From contig NZ_CP045492.1 in NCBI RefSeq assembly GCF_015500055.1, positions 186,001 to 250,000 on the forward strand: a DNA stretch of 64,000 bases, read 5' to 3'. This stretch comes from Mesorhizobium sp. NBSH29. Its GTDB lineage: Bacteria > Pseudomonadota > Alphaproteobacteria > Rhizobiales > Rhizobiaceae. Below are positions 53,837 through 63,058 of the stretch, in pieces (positions within the stretch are counted from its first letter, which is position 1; every line of letters begins with the position of its first letter). A program made the position numbers and the translations under genes. The notes beneath the pieces were generated by a model that saw nothing but the letters and a program-made list of their open reading frames with translations, made no database searches and was not told the origin of the DNA.

Positions 53837-54595
53837 ATGCACACACTTCAAAACAAGGTCGCGCTTATTGCCGGCGCAAGCTCGGGTATAGGCCGTGCGA
53901 CGGCCAAGCTGTTTGCCGCTCACGGGGCAAGTCTTGTCCTTGCGGCACGCCGCGAAAAGGAACTGGTAGCGCTGGCAGACGAAATAGCCGGCGACGGAGG
54001 CAGTGCAATGATCCTGCCCGGCGACGTCAATGACGCAGCCTATGCCAAAGCACTGGTGGACTTGGCTGTCAGCGAATTCGGCGGGCTCGATATCGCCTTC
54101 AACAATGTCGGTCTTGTCGGCGCCATGGGCCCGGTGCCGGAGATGGCCGAACAAACCTGGCGCGATGTCATCGATACCAATCTGACCAGCGCCTTCCTCG
54201 CCGCCAAATATCAGATCCCCGCGATGCTGGCACGCGGCGGCGGGTCACTGATCTTCACCTCCAGCTTCGTCGGCTCGACTGTCGGCTTGCCTGGCATGGC
54301 CGCCTATGCCGCTGGCAAGGCTGGCGTCGTCGGCCTGACCCAGGTGCTGGCCGCCGAATATGGACGCGAGGGCCTGCGCGTCAACGCGCTATTGCCCGGC
54401 GGCACAGATACCGCGATGGCAACCTTCAAGTCGCCTGAGGAACGCAGCTTCGTAGAGGGGCTTCATGCCATGAAGCGTATCGGCCGGCCGGAAGAAATTG
54501 CCTACTCGGCACTCTATCTGGCGTCCGACTGGTCAAGTTTCACCACCGGCACAGCGCTTTATGCCGATGGTGGCGTCTCCATCACCCGGACCTGA
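53837..54595 (+). CDS. SDR-family NAD(P)-dependent oxidoreductase
   Basis: This 252-residue classical SDR has G-A-S-S-G-I-G near residue 14, N-N-V-G (usually N-N-A-G), the catalytic Y-A-A-G-K motif and a V-S-I-T-R-T tail after Y-A-D-G-G. The start at 53837 gives a standard N terminus, M-H-T-L-Q-N-K-V-A-L-I-A-G; the longer upstream frame is not protein-like. It is divergent from the sox operon. The substrate is unknown. Confidence 0.88.
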   Translation: MHTLQNKVALIAGASSGIGRATAKLFAAHGASLVLAARREKELVALADEIAGDGGSAMILPGDVNDAAYAKALVDLAVSEFGGLDIAFNNVGLVGAMGPVPEMAEQTWRDVIDTNLTSAFLAAKYQIPAMLARGGGSLIFTSSFVGSTVGLPGMAAYAAGKAGVVGLTQVLAAEYGREGLRVNALLPGGTDTAMATFKSPEERSFVEGLHAMKRIGRPEEIAYSALYLASDWSSFTTGTALYADGGVSITRT

Positions 54596-54894
54596 AGGCG
54601 GCGGCGCTTCCCTGCCATCGAAATTTGGCACGAAGCAGAGCAGGATGGGGCGCTTATGCGAGTGCCTCGTCCTGCCATCGGCACATCGGACGCTGTAGGC
54701 CAGATCTACGATGCGACCCCGCTGAGCCGCCAGAAAATCAGCTCCCACCTCGATTTCGCAGGGCAATCCGACCGTACGCTCCCAGATCATCACAGTGTGG
54801 GTCCAGGCTTCCTCACCCTCGCCCACGTCACGGTGATTCGATCATCACCGGATTTGCCCGGATAGACCGGCACGATGACCGTTGCACGCGTCAT
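54569..54894 (-). pseudogene. Frame-disrupted remnant, possibly of an Ig-like-domain protein
   Basis: On the minus strand a segment starting M-T-R-A-T-V-I-V-P-V-Y-P-G-K-S-G-D-D-R-I stops early, but continuing in another frame gives W-T-H-T-V, then P-C-E-I-E-V, F-L-A-A-Q-R-G and V-D-L-A-Y-S-V. This spacing of strands resembles one Ig-like repeat of large bacterial adhesins. The frame change, the absence of a ribosome-binding site and the isolated location suggest decay. The family assignment is a weak inference. Confidence 0.3.
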
Positions 54895-55168
54895 TTCCGA
54901 CCCTATGATCCCTGCCATCGCCTGAAGAATGCTCGGTGCGGGCAACAGGTCGACAAGCGGTTCATGCATCAGGCTTCAACTTGGTGATTCTCATCATAGG
55001 TGTATTTTTAGTAAATACACTTTTTGGTTGCAACTATTTTACGCTTCCTCGGTGGGCTGAAACGGCTGCCAGCGTGGACCGATTACGGATTGATTAAGAC
55101 CCAGGGGCGACAATGGGTTCAAGCGGGCAACTGGCAAGATAGGCCGATCCTGCAGGGGGACTATGGGA
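54895..55168. other. Intergenic region before the diguanylate cyclase gene
   Basis: No gene is seen. An AT-rich stretch near 54995-55045 probably holds the promoter of the diguanylate cyclase gene. The G-rich GGGGGA at about 55155 serves as its ribosome-binding site. Confidence 0.45.
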
Positions 55169-56395
55169 ATGACGGAAATTTCTCCAAGCCTGAAAACCGT
55201 TGAGGCGTTCATTGCCAGGCGTCATAAAGGGCTGGATTTTCCGCCTGAACTCGAGCAGCAGCGCGAGATCGACATGCGCGAACGGCGGATTCAACGGTTC
55301 CGCGCCGCCATTCCCACGCTGATCGTGATCTACAATCTCTTCCTGATTTGCGACTGGCTTTTAATACCCGACCAGTTTTATTGGGCATTCCTCCAGCATT
55401 TCGGTCTGGTAACGCCGTGGATCATCGCCATTGCCTGGGTGATCAGCCGAAACGCGTCCAGGGTTGTTCGTGAAAGCCTGGCCGCATCAATACCCATTGT
55501 CATTTCAGCACAGGTCCTGGCCGTCTTCCTGCTGACCACGTCACCGGCGGCGGCGCATTACCAGTATTTTGTCCTGTTGGTTGTACTCTACATGAACACC
55601 ATCCAGCGCCTGCCGCATCGCTACGCGCTCACTGCCTCAATTATTATTGTCATCATGCATTCCATCGCGGTCGTCATGAGCGACCAGATGAGCTGGGCAA
55701 CCGCAGCGATTTCAACGACGACGCTTTCGGTCGCTGCCTACCTGACCCTTGTCAGCAATTTCTATCTCGAGCGCGACAGCCGCCGGTCATACCTGCACAC
55801 CCTGCGCGACCGCCTGCGCCACGATGAGGTAGAAAATGAAGCCAAACACGATCCGCTGACCGACCTCGCCAATCGCCGCTACTTGACGGACCGCATGCAG
55901 GAACTATGGAAACAGGGTGATGTCATCTCCCCTGTCGCCGTAATCCTGCTCGACATCGACCATTTCAAGCCCTTCAACGACTGGTACGGACACACCGCGG
56001 GCGATTCCTGTCTGAAACGGATCGCAGCTTGCATCCGTGCTGAGCTGCGCGGGCAATCAGACCTTGCAGTGCGTTATGGCGGCGAGGAACTGCTTGTTCT
56101 GCTCCCCAATATCGAGGCTTCCGACGCGATCCGGATCGCCGAGCGCATTCGACGCTCTATCGAATCCTTGGCAATGCCGCACGAAGGTATGGGAGCGCGC
56201 GCCGTCGTCACGGCGAGCTTCGGTGTGGCTGCGGCTCCTGTTTCCACGATTTCCGGCCCCGAGCTGATTGCAGCTGCCGATGTCGCGCTCTATGCCGCCA
56301 AGAGGAACGGTCGCAACCAGGTGTGGCCACCGCTGATGCGCGCCAAAAGCGATGCCGATGCAACGGTTCACGCGCTGCGCAAAAAACCCGGCTGA
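55169..56395 (+). CDS. Membrane-bound diguanylate cyclase (GGDEF domain)
   Basis: This 408-residue protein has about six membrane spans between residues 47 and 200 and a C-terminal GGDEF domain from about 226. The active-site motif is R-Y-G-G-E-E-L (G-G-E-E-L, a functional variant), with D-P-L-T-D-L-A-N-R-R-Y at the domain start and I-L-L-D-I-D-H-F-K for metal binding. The R-x-x-D inhibitory site expected just before it reads G-Q-S-D, so product inhibition is probably absent. ATG 55169 is preferred over 55163 for ribosome-binding-site spacing. It would make cyclic di-GMP in response to an unknown membrane signal. Confidence 0.9.
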   Translation: MTEISPSLKTVEAFIARRHKGLDFPPELEQQREIDMRERRIQRFRAAIPTLIVIYNLFLICDWLLIPDQFYWAFLQHFGLVTPWIIAIAWVISRNASRVVRESLAASIPIVISAQVLAVFLLTTSPAAAHYQYFVLLVVLYMNTIQRLPHRYALTASIIIVIMHSIAVVMSDQMSWATAAISTTTLSVAAYLTLVSNFYLERDSRRSYLHTLRDRLRHDEVENEAKHDPLTDLANRRYLTDRMQELWKQGDVISPVAVILLDIDHFKPFNDWYGHTAGDSCLKRIAACIRAELRGQSDLAVRYGGEELLVLLPNIEASDAIRIAERIRRSIESLAMPHEGMGARAVVTASFGVAAAPVSTISGPELIAAADVALYAAKRNGRNQVWPPLMRAKSDADATVHALRKKPG

Positions 56396-56538
56396 TGCAA
56401 CGATAACCGCTCTCGACTTCGCTATCCGATTCTGCTAAGAGCCGCTCCAATTCGCGGTGGAAGCACTGCGAGAGCATGCAGCTATTGCTGCTTGCTTGGT
56501 GGTTTTACTCTGAAAAAGAACGGTAGGCAGGAGCCCAC

Positions 56539-56787
56539 GTGCAGGTACTCGTCCGCGACAACAATGTTGACCAGGCGCTTCGCGCACTGAAGAAGAAAAT
56601 GCAGCGCGAAGGCATTTTTCGCGAAATGAAGATGCGCGACCACTACGAGAAGCCATCTGAGAAACGCGCCCGCGAAAAGGCTGAAGCCGTGCGCCGCGCC
56701 CGCAAGCTGGCGCGCAAGCGCGCCCAGCGCGAGGGTCTGCTGCCAGGCGCCAAGCCGGCGCCGGTCGTTGCCCGTCCGGCACGCTGA
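56539..56787 (+). CDS. rpsU: 30S ribosomal protein S21
   Basis: This 82-residue, strongly basic protein begins [20 protein letters not shown], the classic alphaproteobacterial bS21 opening, and has a lysine/arginine-rich C terminus. It starts at GTG with AGGAG upstream. It joins the small subunit platform near the anti-Shine-Dalgarno end of 16S rRNA. Confidence 0.96.
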   Translation: MQVLVRDNNVDQALRALKKKMQREGIFREMKMRDHYEKPSEKRAREKAEAVRRARKLARKRAQREGLLPGAKPAPVVARPAR

Positions 56788-56940
56788 GATCGCCCTGTTT
56801 TATCCTTTTTCCCGCGCTAGTTACCAAGGTGGGGCGATGAGAATCGTCACCACCTTTTTAGTTTCGGCGGGTAAAATGGTGCCGAACTGCTATTGATGAA
56901 CCTGTCGTTCAAAGCGGCAAGGCGAGAGGGAACGAATGGT

Positions 56941-57792
56941 ATGCGCAAAGTTTTGATAGCCCCGAACATGGCGGGCTGGCGCAGACACACCCTGGCACTG
57001 GCAATGATCGCTGTGCTTCCGCTGGCTGCCTGCCAAACAGGCGGACCCGGCGGCGAGATTACCAGCATCGACACAGCACAAGGCTCCGACGAAAATATTG
57101 CGTCGCTGACCGCGGTGATCAACCGCAACCAGAACGACCCGGAAGCCTATAATGTACGCGGGTCTGCCTATGGCCGTGCCGGCAAATACCGCGAGGCCTT
57201 GCGCGATTTTGACAAGGCGTTGCAGCTGAAGCCCGATTTCTACCAGGCCTATGCCAACCGCGCGCTAATCCATCGCTATCTGGGCGATCAGGCGGCAGCG
57301 CTTGCCGACTACAACCGCTCGATCCAGCTCAGTGCCAGCTATGATGCAGCCTATATCGGCCGGGGCAATCTCTATCGCAAAGCCGGACGCACGCAGGACG
57401 CTTTCAACGATTTTCAGAAGGCCATCCAGCTGGATACGACAGACCCGCGCGCCTATCACAATCGCGGCCTGATCTATCAGCAGCAGGGCCAGCACGGCTT
57501 TGCCATCGAGGATTTCTCCACCTCGATCTCGCTCGCACCCGATTCCGCAGAACCCTATAATGGCCGTGGCCTCTCCTACATCGCCCAGAACGATGAAGAA
57601 AACGCCTTTGCCGACTTCAACATGGCCATCAAGCTGGATGACCGGGTGGCCGAGAGCTGGGCGAACCAGGCACTGATCTACGAGCGCCGTGGCGACAAGG
57701 CGCGCGCCGCAAAATCCTATGCGCGTGCCACGCAGCTCGACCCAAACTACAAACCCGCACTGGACGGCCTGGGCCGTACGCGCGGAACCTGA
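56941..57792 (+). CDS. TPR-repeat lipoprotein
   Basis: This 283-residue protein has a lipoprotein signal ending in a lipobox (P-L-A-A-C, Cys at about 31) followed by roughly six tetratricopeptide repeats with the usual A-Y-x-N-R-G and D-F-x-K-A-I-x-L pattern. It is probably anchored to the outer membrane facing the periplasm, as in NlpI-like proteins that scaffold peptidoglycan or envelope complexes. The start at 56941 fits the signal peptide better than 56893. It stands alone. Confidence 0.85.
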   Translation: MRKVLIAPNMAGWRRHTLALAMIAVLPLAACQTGGPGGEITSIDTAQGSDENIASLTAVINRNQNDPEAYNVRGSAYGRAGKYREALRDFDKALQLKPDFYQAYANRALIHRYLGDQAAALADYNRSIQLSASYDAAYIGRGNLYRKAGRTQDAFNDFQKAIQLDTTDPRAYHNRGLIYQQQGQHGFAIEDFSTSISLAPDSAEPYNGRGLSYIAQNDEENAFADFNMAIKLDDRVAESWANQALIYERRGDKARAAKSYARATQLDPNYKPALDGLGRTRGT

Positions 57793-57896
57793 TCAGGGTA
57801 TCAATAGCTGGCATTCTCCTGTGCTATGGCGTTTGACGAAGGAACCTTGTCGCGCGCCATAGGTTATCTCCGGTACGAAGAATTCAGGAGATACCT

Positions 57897-58376
57897 ATGA
57901 AGACCATTGCTCTCGCCAGCGCCACTGCACTGCTGCTGCTCGCATCCCCGACTTTCGCCGCCGAAGGTGTGGAACTGGGCGTGCTGGACTGCGCCATCGA
58001 GCCGGGCACCGGCTTCATCATTGGCTCCAAGAAGGAACTGAGCTGCACCTTCAATTCCGCTGAGAAGACGTTCGCGGCTGAAACCTATGTCGGCGACGTT
58101 ACCAAATTCGGCCTCGACATCGGTACGACCGGCACAACCATGATGCAGTGGCTTGTCGTGGCACCAAGCCCCGAGATCTATGCGCCGGGAGTACTTGCCG
58201 GTGATTATGTCGGCGCCAGCGCCGAGGCAACCGCAGTCGTGGGTGCCGGCGCCAATGTGTTGATCGGCGGATCAAGCAAAAGCTTTACGTTGCAGCCCGT
58301 TAGTGTCCAGGCGCAGACGGGTCTCAATCTGGCAGTTGGCGTCACCCAATTTCGCCTCCGCTCGGTCGGCAACTGA
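57897..58376 (+). CDS. DUF992-family periplasmic protein
   Basis: This 159-residue protein has a clear signal peptide (M-K-T-I-A-L then hydrophobic core, cleavage after F-A-A at about 22). The mature part matches the DUF992 family of Rhizobiales: G-V-L-D-C near the start, L-S-C-T-F, and a glycine/alanine-rich end with F-T-L-Q-P-V-S-V-Q-A-Q-T-G-L-N. The two cysteines could form a disulfide. Function is unknown in the family. Confidence 0.88.
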   Translation: MKTIALASATALLLLASPTFAAEGVELGVLDCAIEPGTGFIIGSKKELSCTFNSAEKTFAAETYVGDVTKFGLDIGTTGTTMMQWLVVAPSPEIYAPGVLAGDYVGASAEATAVVGAGANVLIGGSSKSFTLQPVSVQAQTGLNLAVGVTQFRLRSVGN

Positions 58377-58390
58377 CGCCAAGATCCAAT

Positions 58391-58427
58391 AAAAGGCCCG
58401 GTCTGCGTGAGCAGCCGGGCCTTTTTT
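58391..58427 (+). terminator. Intrinsic terminator (works for both converging genes)
   Basis: AAAAGGCCCGG pairs with CCGGGCCTTTT around a 13-base loop, ending in TTTTTT on the plus strand and with an A-run on the other side. It lies between the DUF992 gene and the convergent pntB, so it can terminate both. Confidence 0.9.
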
Positions 58428-58442
58428 ACGTCCCTAAAGGAC

Positions 58443-59840
58443 TTAGTGGTCCATTGCCTTGACGATCTGCTCCGTCATTTTCTTGGCGTCGCCGAGCAAC
58501 ATCATCGTTCCATCCTTGTAGAACAGCGTGTTGTCGATGCCGGCATAACCCGAGCCGAGCGAGCGCTTGACGAACAGGCAGGTGCGCGCCTTATCGACGT
58601 CAAGGATCGGCATGCCGTAAATCGGTGATGCCTTGTCATCGCGCGCCGACGGGTTGGTGACATCGTTGGCGCCGATCACATAGGCAACGTCCGCCTGCGA
58701 AAACTCCGAATTGATGTCTTCCAGCTCGAACACTTCATCATAAGGCACGTTGGCTTCGGCCAGAAGCACGTTCATGTGGCCTGGCATACGACCAGCGACC
58801 GGATGAATGGCATATTTCACCTCGACGCCTGCTGCCTTCAGTTTGTCGGCCATTTCGCGGACTGCGTGCTGCGCCTGAGCCACCGCCATGCCATAACCCG
58901 GCACAATGATAACCTTCTGCGCGTTCATCATCAGATAGGCGGCATCGTCGGCAGAACCCTGCTTGACCGTGCGCTCGATACCGTCATCGGCAACAGCAGC
59001 CGTCTCGCCGCCAAAGCCGCCAAGGATAACGGAGATGAACGAACGGTTCATGCCCTTGCACATGATGTAAGACAGGATCGCCCCCGACGAACCGACAAGA
59101 GCACCGGTGATGATCAGCGCCAGATTGCCAAGTGTGAAGCCAAGAGCAGCCGCTGCCCAACCCGAGTAGGAGTTGAGCATCGACACCACGACCGGCATGT
59201 CGGCACCGCCGATAGGAACGATCAGCAGCACGCCAAGCGCCAGCGACACCAGCACGATCAGCCAGAACATCGTCGTGCTTTGCGTCATCACAAGAAGGAT
59301 GATGAGCAGGATAAGCGCTGCACCGAGCGCGATATTGATCATGTGGCGAGCCGGCAGCATGATCGGCTTTCCCGACATGCGGCCATCGAGTTTCAGGAAC
59401 GCGATCACCGAGCCGGTGAAGGTGATGGCGCCAATGGCAACGCCAAGGCTCATTTCAACCAGCGCCTGCGCGTGGATGGCCCCGGTTGCACCGATACCAA
59501 AGCTCTCGGGAGCGTACATGGCAGCTGCAGCCACCATGACAGCAGCTAAGCCGACAAGCGAGTGGAAGGCTGCGACGAGCTGTGGCATCGAGGTCATCGC
59601 GATACGGCGCGCGGTAAGCGCACCGACGCCGCCGCCGATCGCCAGCCCGAGCAGGATCAGGCCCAAACCTTTGAGCGAGGGTGTGGTAAGCGCCAGCGTG
59701 GTGACAATGGCAATGCCCATGCCAATCATGCCGAAGCGGTTGCCCTGTCGGCTGGTGGTGGGATGCGAAAGCCCGCGCAGCGCCAGAATGAACAGGATAC
59801 CCGAAACCAGATAGAGGAAAGACGCAATATTGACGTTCAT
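58443..59840 (-). CDS. pntB: NAD(P) transhydrogenase beta subunit
   Basis: This 465-residue inner-membrane subunit begins M-N-V-N-I-A-S-F-L-Y-L-V-S, has about nine spans up to residue 270, and then a soluble NADP-binding domain (dIII) with V-P-G-Y-G-M-A-V-A-Q-A-Q and V-I-G-A-N-D-V-T-N-P. The enzyme couples proton entry to hydride transfer from NADH to NADP. The start at 59840 lies ten bases after the pntAB stop; the longer upstream frame is shadow. Confidence 0.95.
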   Translation of the reverse strand: MNVNIASFLYLVSGILFILALRGLSHPTTSRQGNRFGMIGMGIAIVTTLALTTPSLKGLGLILLGLAIGGGVGALTARRIAMTSMPQLVAAFHSLVGLAAVMVAAAAMYAPESFGIGATGAIHAQALVEMSLGVAIGAITFTGSVIAFLKLDGRMSGKPIMLPARHMINIALGAALILLIILLVMTQSTTMFWLIVLVSLALGVLLIVPIGGADMPVVVSMLNSYSGWAAAALGFTLGNLALIITGALVGSSGAILSYIMCKGMNRSFISVILGGFGGETAAVADDGIERTVKQGSADDAAYLMMNAQKVIIVPGYGMAVAQAQHAVREMADKLKAAGVEVKYAIHPVAGRMPGHMNVLLAEANVPYDEVFELEDINSEFSQADVAYVIGANDVTNPSARDDKASPIYGMPILDVDKARTCLFVKRSLGSGYAGIDNTLFYKDGTMMLLGDAKKMTEQIVKAMDH

Positions 59841-59850
59841 CGGGGCGCCC

Positions 59851-60279
59851 TCACTTATCTTTTTTCTTGTACATCGCCAGCATACGCTGGGTGACCAGGA
59901 AGCCGCCGAAAATGTTGACCGAAGCGAGCACCAGGGCGATGAAGCCGAAGCCGGTGGCAAGCCCGGAGGCAGCGATACCGACCGCCAGAAGTGCGCCAAC
60001 CACGATGACTGACGAAATGGCGTTGGTAACTGCCATCAGCGGCGTGTGTAATGCCGGGGTGACCGACCAGACGACGTAATAGCCGACGAAGATCGCCAGA
60101 ACGAAGATCGCAAGCCTAAAGACAAACGGGTCGATCACGCCGCCTGATGCGGCATGGAGCGCATCGCCCGCAACCTGCGCGCCATCGGTCTGCGCCATCT
60201 CGGCAATGCCCTGATGCACAGCTTTAACCGCCTGGTCGAGCTGTTCGAGCGCTTTATCCAATCCACTCTGTTCCATCAT
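59851..60279 (-). CDS. pntAB: NAD(P) transhydrogenase alpha-2 subunit (membrane part)
   Basis: This 142-residue subunit has about three to four membrane spans from residue 53 onward and a short cytoplasmic N terminus. It corresponds to the membrane domain that is fused to the NAD-binding part in enterobacterial PntA but is separate in many alphaproteobacteria. Seen: [18 protein letters not shown] and [12 protein letters not shown]. It overlaps the pntAA stop (ATGA). Confidence 0.94.
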   Translation of the reverse strand: MMEQSGLDKALEQLDQAVKAVHQGIAEMAQTDGAQVAGDALHAASGGVIDPFVFRLAIFVLAIFVGYYVVWSVTPALHTPLMAVTNAISSVIVVGALLAVGIAASGLATGFGFIALVLASVNIFGGFLVTQRMLAMYKKKDK

Positions 60280-61526
60280 GCATCCCCCTCGGTCTTGGCA
60301 GCGGTCTTGCGCGGCTGCGCCGGTTTCTTGCGCGCGGCTGGCTTGGCTGCCTGTGGTGCCTTCGCGTCCGCAACCATCACTGGCTTGTCGGCCTTGTCGG
60401 CAAAGTTAGGATGCACGACCTGCCCGCCCACGGTTAGCATGGTTGCCTTGACCAGATCATCCTCGCGGTTGAAGGCGATCTGCTTCGTCTCCTTGTCGAC
60501 CATGGTCTCGAGGAAGGCGTATAGATTTCTGGCGTAAAGCAGAGAGGCCGAGGCGGCAACGCGACCCGGCACATTAAGATGCCCGACAATCTTCACGTCA
60601 TTGGCGGTGGTGACAATCTTGCCGGCAACGGCACCCTCGACATTACCGCCGCGCTCCACTGCCAGATCGATGATCACCGAGCCGGGCTTCATCGAGGCAA
60701 CCATGGCAGCCGACACCAGCTTGGGCGCCGGGCGTCCAGGGATCAGCGCCGTGGTGATCACGATATCCTGCTTGGCGATATGCTCGGCGGTAAGCGCGGC
60801 CTGCTTGGCCTGATATTCTTTTGACATTTCCTTGGCGTAGCCGCCGGCGGTTTCGGCCGCCTTGAATTCCTCATCTTCGACGGCAAGGAATTTTGCGCCG
60901 AGCGAGGCAACCTGCTCCTTGGCAGCGGGGCGCACATCGGTGGCAGTAACCACCGCGCCCATGCGCCGCGCAGTGGCGATGGCCTGAAGTCCGGCAACGC
61001 CGACCCCCATGATGAATACTTTGGCAGCCGGAACGGTGCCCGCCGCCGTCATCATCATCGGCAAGGCACGGTCATATTCGGCTGCCGCATCGATGACGGC
61101 CTGATAGCCGGCAAGGTTGGCTTGGCTGGACAGTATGTCCATCACCTGCGCACGCGTGATGCGCGGCATCAATTCCATCGCAAAGGCGGTAACACCGGCC
61201 TTTGCCATCGCAGCCACCTCAGCCTCATGGCCATAAGGGTCCATGGTGGCGATGACGATGGCCTGGGGCTTGTAGGTTTTCAGTTCAGCCGCATTCGGGC
61301 GCCGCACTTTCAGCACCACATCAGCCTTGCCTGCATCAGTGGCCTTGCCGATTGTCGCACCGGCTTTTTCGAAATCCACGTCGGGAATGCGCGACAAACG
61401 TCCGGCGCCCGCCTCCACGACAACCTGCAGGCCAAGGCCAGTCAGGCGTTTGACGGTGTCAGCAGAGGCCGCCACACGCGGCTCGCTCGCATCCGTTTCC
61501 TTCGGCACAAAGACAATCTGCCCCAC
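60276..61526 (-). CDS. pntAA: NAD(P) transhydrogenase alpha-1 subunit (NAD-binding)
   Basis: This 416-residue cytoplasmic subunit has the dI domain signatures [25 protein letters not shown] and a Lys/Ala-rich C-terminal tail. The start is placed at a GTG (61526), giving [10 protein letters not shown] like relatives, with GGAGG eight bases upstream; the in-frame ATG at 61550 would add eight residues and has the terminator hairpin immediately before it. It heads the three-gene pnt operon. Confidence 0.93.
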   Translation of the reverse strand: MGQIVFVPKETDASEPRVAASADTVKRLTGLGLQVVVEAGAGRLSRIPDVDFEKAGATIGKATDAGKADVVLKVRRPNAAELKTYKPQAIVIATMDPYGHEAEVAAMAKAGVTAFAMELMPRITRAQVMDILSSQANLAGYQAVIDAAAEYDRALPMMMTAAGTVPAAKVFIMGVGVAGLQAIATARRMGAVVTATDVRPAAKEQVASLGAKFLAVEDEEFKAAETAGGYAKEMSKEYQAKQAALTAEHIAKQDIVITTALIPGRPAPKLVSAAMVASMKPGSVIIDLAVERGGNVEGAVAGKIVTTANDVKIVGHLNVPGRVAASASLLYARNLYAFLETMVDKETKQIAFNREDDLVKATMLTVGGQVVHPNFADKADKPVMVADAKAPQAAKPAARKKPAQPRKTAAKTEGDA

Positions 61527-61551
61527 CGCAACATCCTCCACTGTAATCATG

Positions 61552-61580
61552 AAAAGACGCGGGGGAATTGATCCCGCGTC
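61552..61580 (-). terminator. Intrinsic terminator between the aa3 subunit IV gene and pntAA
   Basis: Arms GACGCGGG and CCCGCGTC are perfect over 8 bases with a 9-base loop; on the minus strand TTTTC follows. It lies about 20 bases after the subunit IV stop and just before pntAA, so pntAA probably has its own promoter or relies on read-through. Confidence 0.75.
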
Positions 61581-61598
61581 CGCGGGTGCTGTTGAACG

Positions 61599-61829
61599 TT
61601 AGCCGCGCAGCAGAAATGCGCCGACAGCGTTCAGCACGAAAAACATCACGAGGCCGGAGAAAAACCCGGCCGAGGTGAAAAAGGTGAAGGCCATGGCGAT
61701 CATCAGCACGACGCAAAACAGCGTCACATATTTGGAGAGAGCCAGGAACATCGAATAAGTCTTTTCGTGTTCGCTATAGTCCATCTCTGCGCCCAGCTGG
61801 ATCGGGCCGGTCGGGGTGTTATCTGCCAT
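61599..61829 (-). CDS. aa3-type cytochrome c oxidase subunit IV
   Basis: This 76-residue protein opens with a hydrophilic stretch and M-D-Y-S-E-H-E-K-T-Y, then one or two hydrophobic segments from about 32. This is the bacterial aa3 oxidase subunit IV family known from Paracoccus and rhizobia. The start at 61829 matches that family; the open frame extends 11 codons further without support. It is encoded away from the main cox operon. Confidence 0.87.
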   Translation of the reverse strand: MADNTPTGPIQLGAEMDYSEHEKTYSMFLALSKYVTLFCVVLMIAMAFTFFTSAGFFSGLVMFFVLNAVGAFLLRG

Positions 61830-61930
61830 AGGAAAATACCTCTCGGTTCGCTCCCCCGGCACATAGCGAAAAGCTCGACGAAGGGCAATGGTCGAGCGTG
61901 TCGCGGATCAGGCAAACTGTTTCGCGGCAA

Positions 61931-62080
61931 TCAACCGAAAAGATTCGGATAAAGCCCGAGCAGACCGACCAGTATCAGATAGAACGCGACGATATAGTTG
62001 AGCAGCCGCGGCATCACGAGAATGAGGATGCCACCGATCAACGCGATGATTGGCGTGATCGTCAGAGCTGAAATATCCAT
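61931..62080 (-). CDS. DUF3096 small membrane protein
   Basis: This 49-residue frame starts M-D-I-S-A-L-T-I-T-P-I-I-A-L-I and ends L-Y-P-N-L-F-G. Two hydrophobic segments flank the motif M-P-R-L-L-N-Y-I-V-A, the hallmark of DUF3096. GGAG lies seven bases before the ATG. Function is unknown; the family is widespread in Proteobacteria. It is short enough to be missed by length-filtered gene calls. Confidence 0.85.
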   Translation of the reverse strand: MDISALTITPIIALIGGILILVMPRLLNYIVAFYLILVGLLGLYPNLFG

Positions 62081-62160
62081 ATGAAATCTCCGTGGTTGGT
62101 CAGGTTATAGGAACGGGTCCGACAAAAACGCATGAGGCTCGGGAAGGCTCCCGACAGACC

Positions 62161-62937
62161 TCAGGCTGCGTCGAGGATATATTTGGCAGTTGGCAAGATA
62201 GTCAGCGGTGCAAGCTCACCATGCGACTGCTTGCCAAACATCAGCCGCTGCTCAAGCGGCGTTGATTTAAAGAAGGGAAAGCGCTGGAATGTCTGGTCCT
62301 GGATAGCCAGCACGTCGGCTTGGTACAGCAGCGCGTAGCAGTTGATAACCCCGGCGTAAGGGCGTTCTTCCCCGATAGGCCGCGACTGGTAGACACGCTT
62401 GTAGAAGGCAGCGTGGTCCTCACGGATCATCGAGATGCAATAGGGAGCGTTAAAGTAAAAGCAGGCCATCCCCGCCAGCCGCAATGTCAGGTACGGCGCT
62501 TGGGGATAGGTGCGCGACCACTCAACATCGGCAGCAAAGCGGCTGGGGTCGATGAAGCTTTCGCCAGCATCAAGACGCGGCTGCAAGATATCCGCATACA
62601 CCGACATGGAAGGTGACTTCGGCGTGGCAGCGGACACGTGATGCAGACGGATCGTGCTGACCAGATGGCCATCAACGTAAATTCCGAAGCGATAGCAATT
62701 CGGCAAGTCATCATAAGGATCGTGAACGAGATGGTCTGGATTCTCAGGAACGAGATTGTTCAAACGATAAGATGCATAGCGAAGCTTGTAGATATCTTCG
62801 AGATCCTCACCCTTGTCACATCGGCGGTATTCGGTCCGCTCCAGCGCCGCAAGGACGTTGCGCGCAAAGCTGGATGTGTTTCCAGCTTGTTCCTCCGAGC
62901 GTCGCCCCTCCCCCAAGGGTGCTGACTTGCCATCCAT
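62161..62937 (-). CDS. LuxI/FeeM-like N-acyl (homoserine lactone or amino acid) synthase
   Basis: This 258-residue protein has a GNAT-like acyl-synthase layout: Y-K-L-R-Y-A-S-Y-R-L-N with the Arg/aromatic positions of autoinducer synthases, then D-L-P-N-C-Y-R-F-G-I-Y-V-D-G and L-V-S-T-I-R-L-H-H. Relatives are annotated as acyl-homoserine-lactone or FeeM-type N-acyl amino acid synthases. No LuxR receptor is encoded in the window. The first 30 residues are hydrophilic and variable. Product class is not decidable here. Confidence 0.72.
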   Translation of the reverse strand: MDGKSAPLGEGRRSEEQAGNTSSFARNVLAALERTEYRRCDKGEDLEDIYKLRYASYRLNNLVPENPDHLVHDPYDDLPNCYRFGIYVDGHLVSTIRLHHVSAATPKSPSMSVYADILQPRLDAGESFIDPSRFAADVEWSRTYPQAPYLTLRLAGMACFYFNAPYCISMIREDHAAFYKRVYQSRPIGEERPYAGVINCYALLYQADVLAIQDQTFQRFPFFKSTPLEQRLMFGKQSHGELAPLTILPTAKYILDAA

Positions 62938-63058
62938 CTATTTCGCCTCGCATTCCGCCGCGCCTCAACCTAATTCAGGACAGCGCAAACTCAAGGTAGA
63001 ATATGGCAGCAGCATCTTAACCCTACGTTAAGGTTAACGCTTTCCGCATTGGGGAAGT

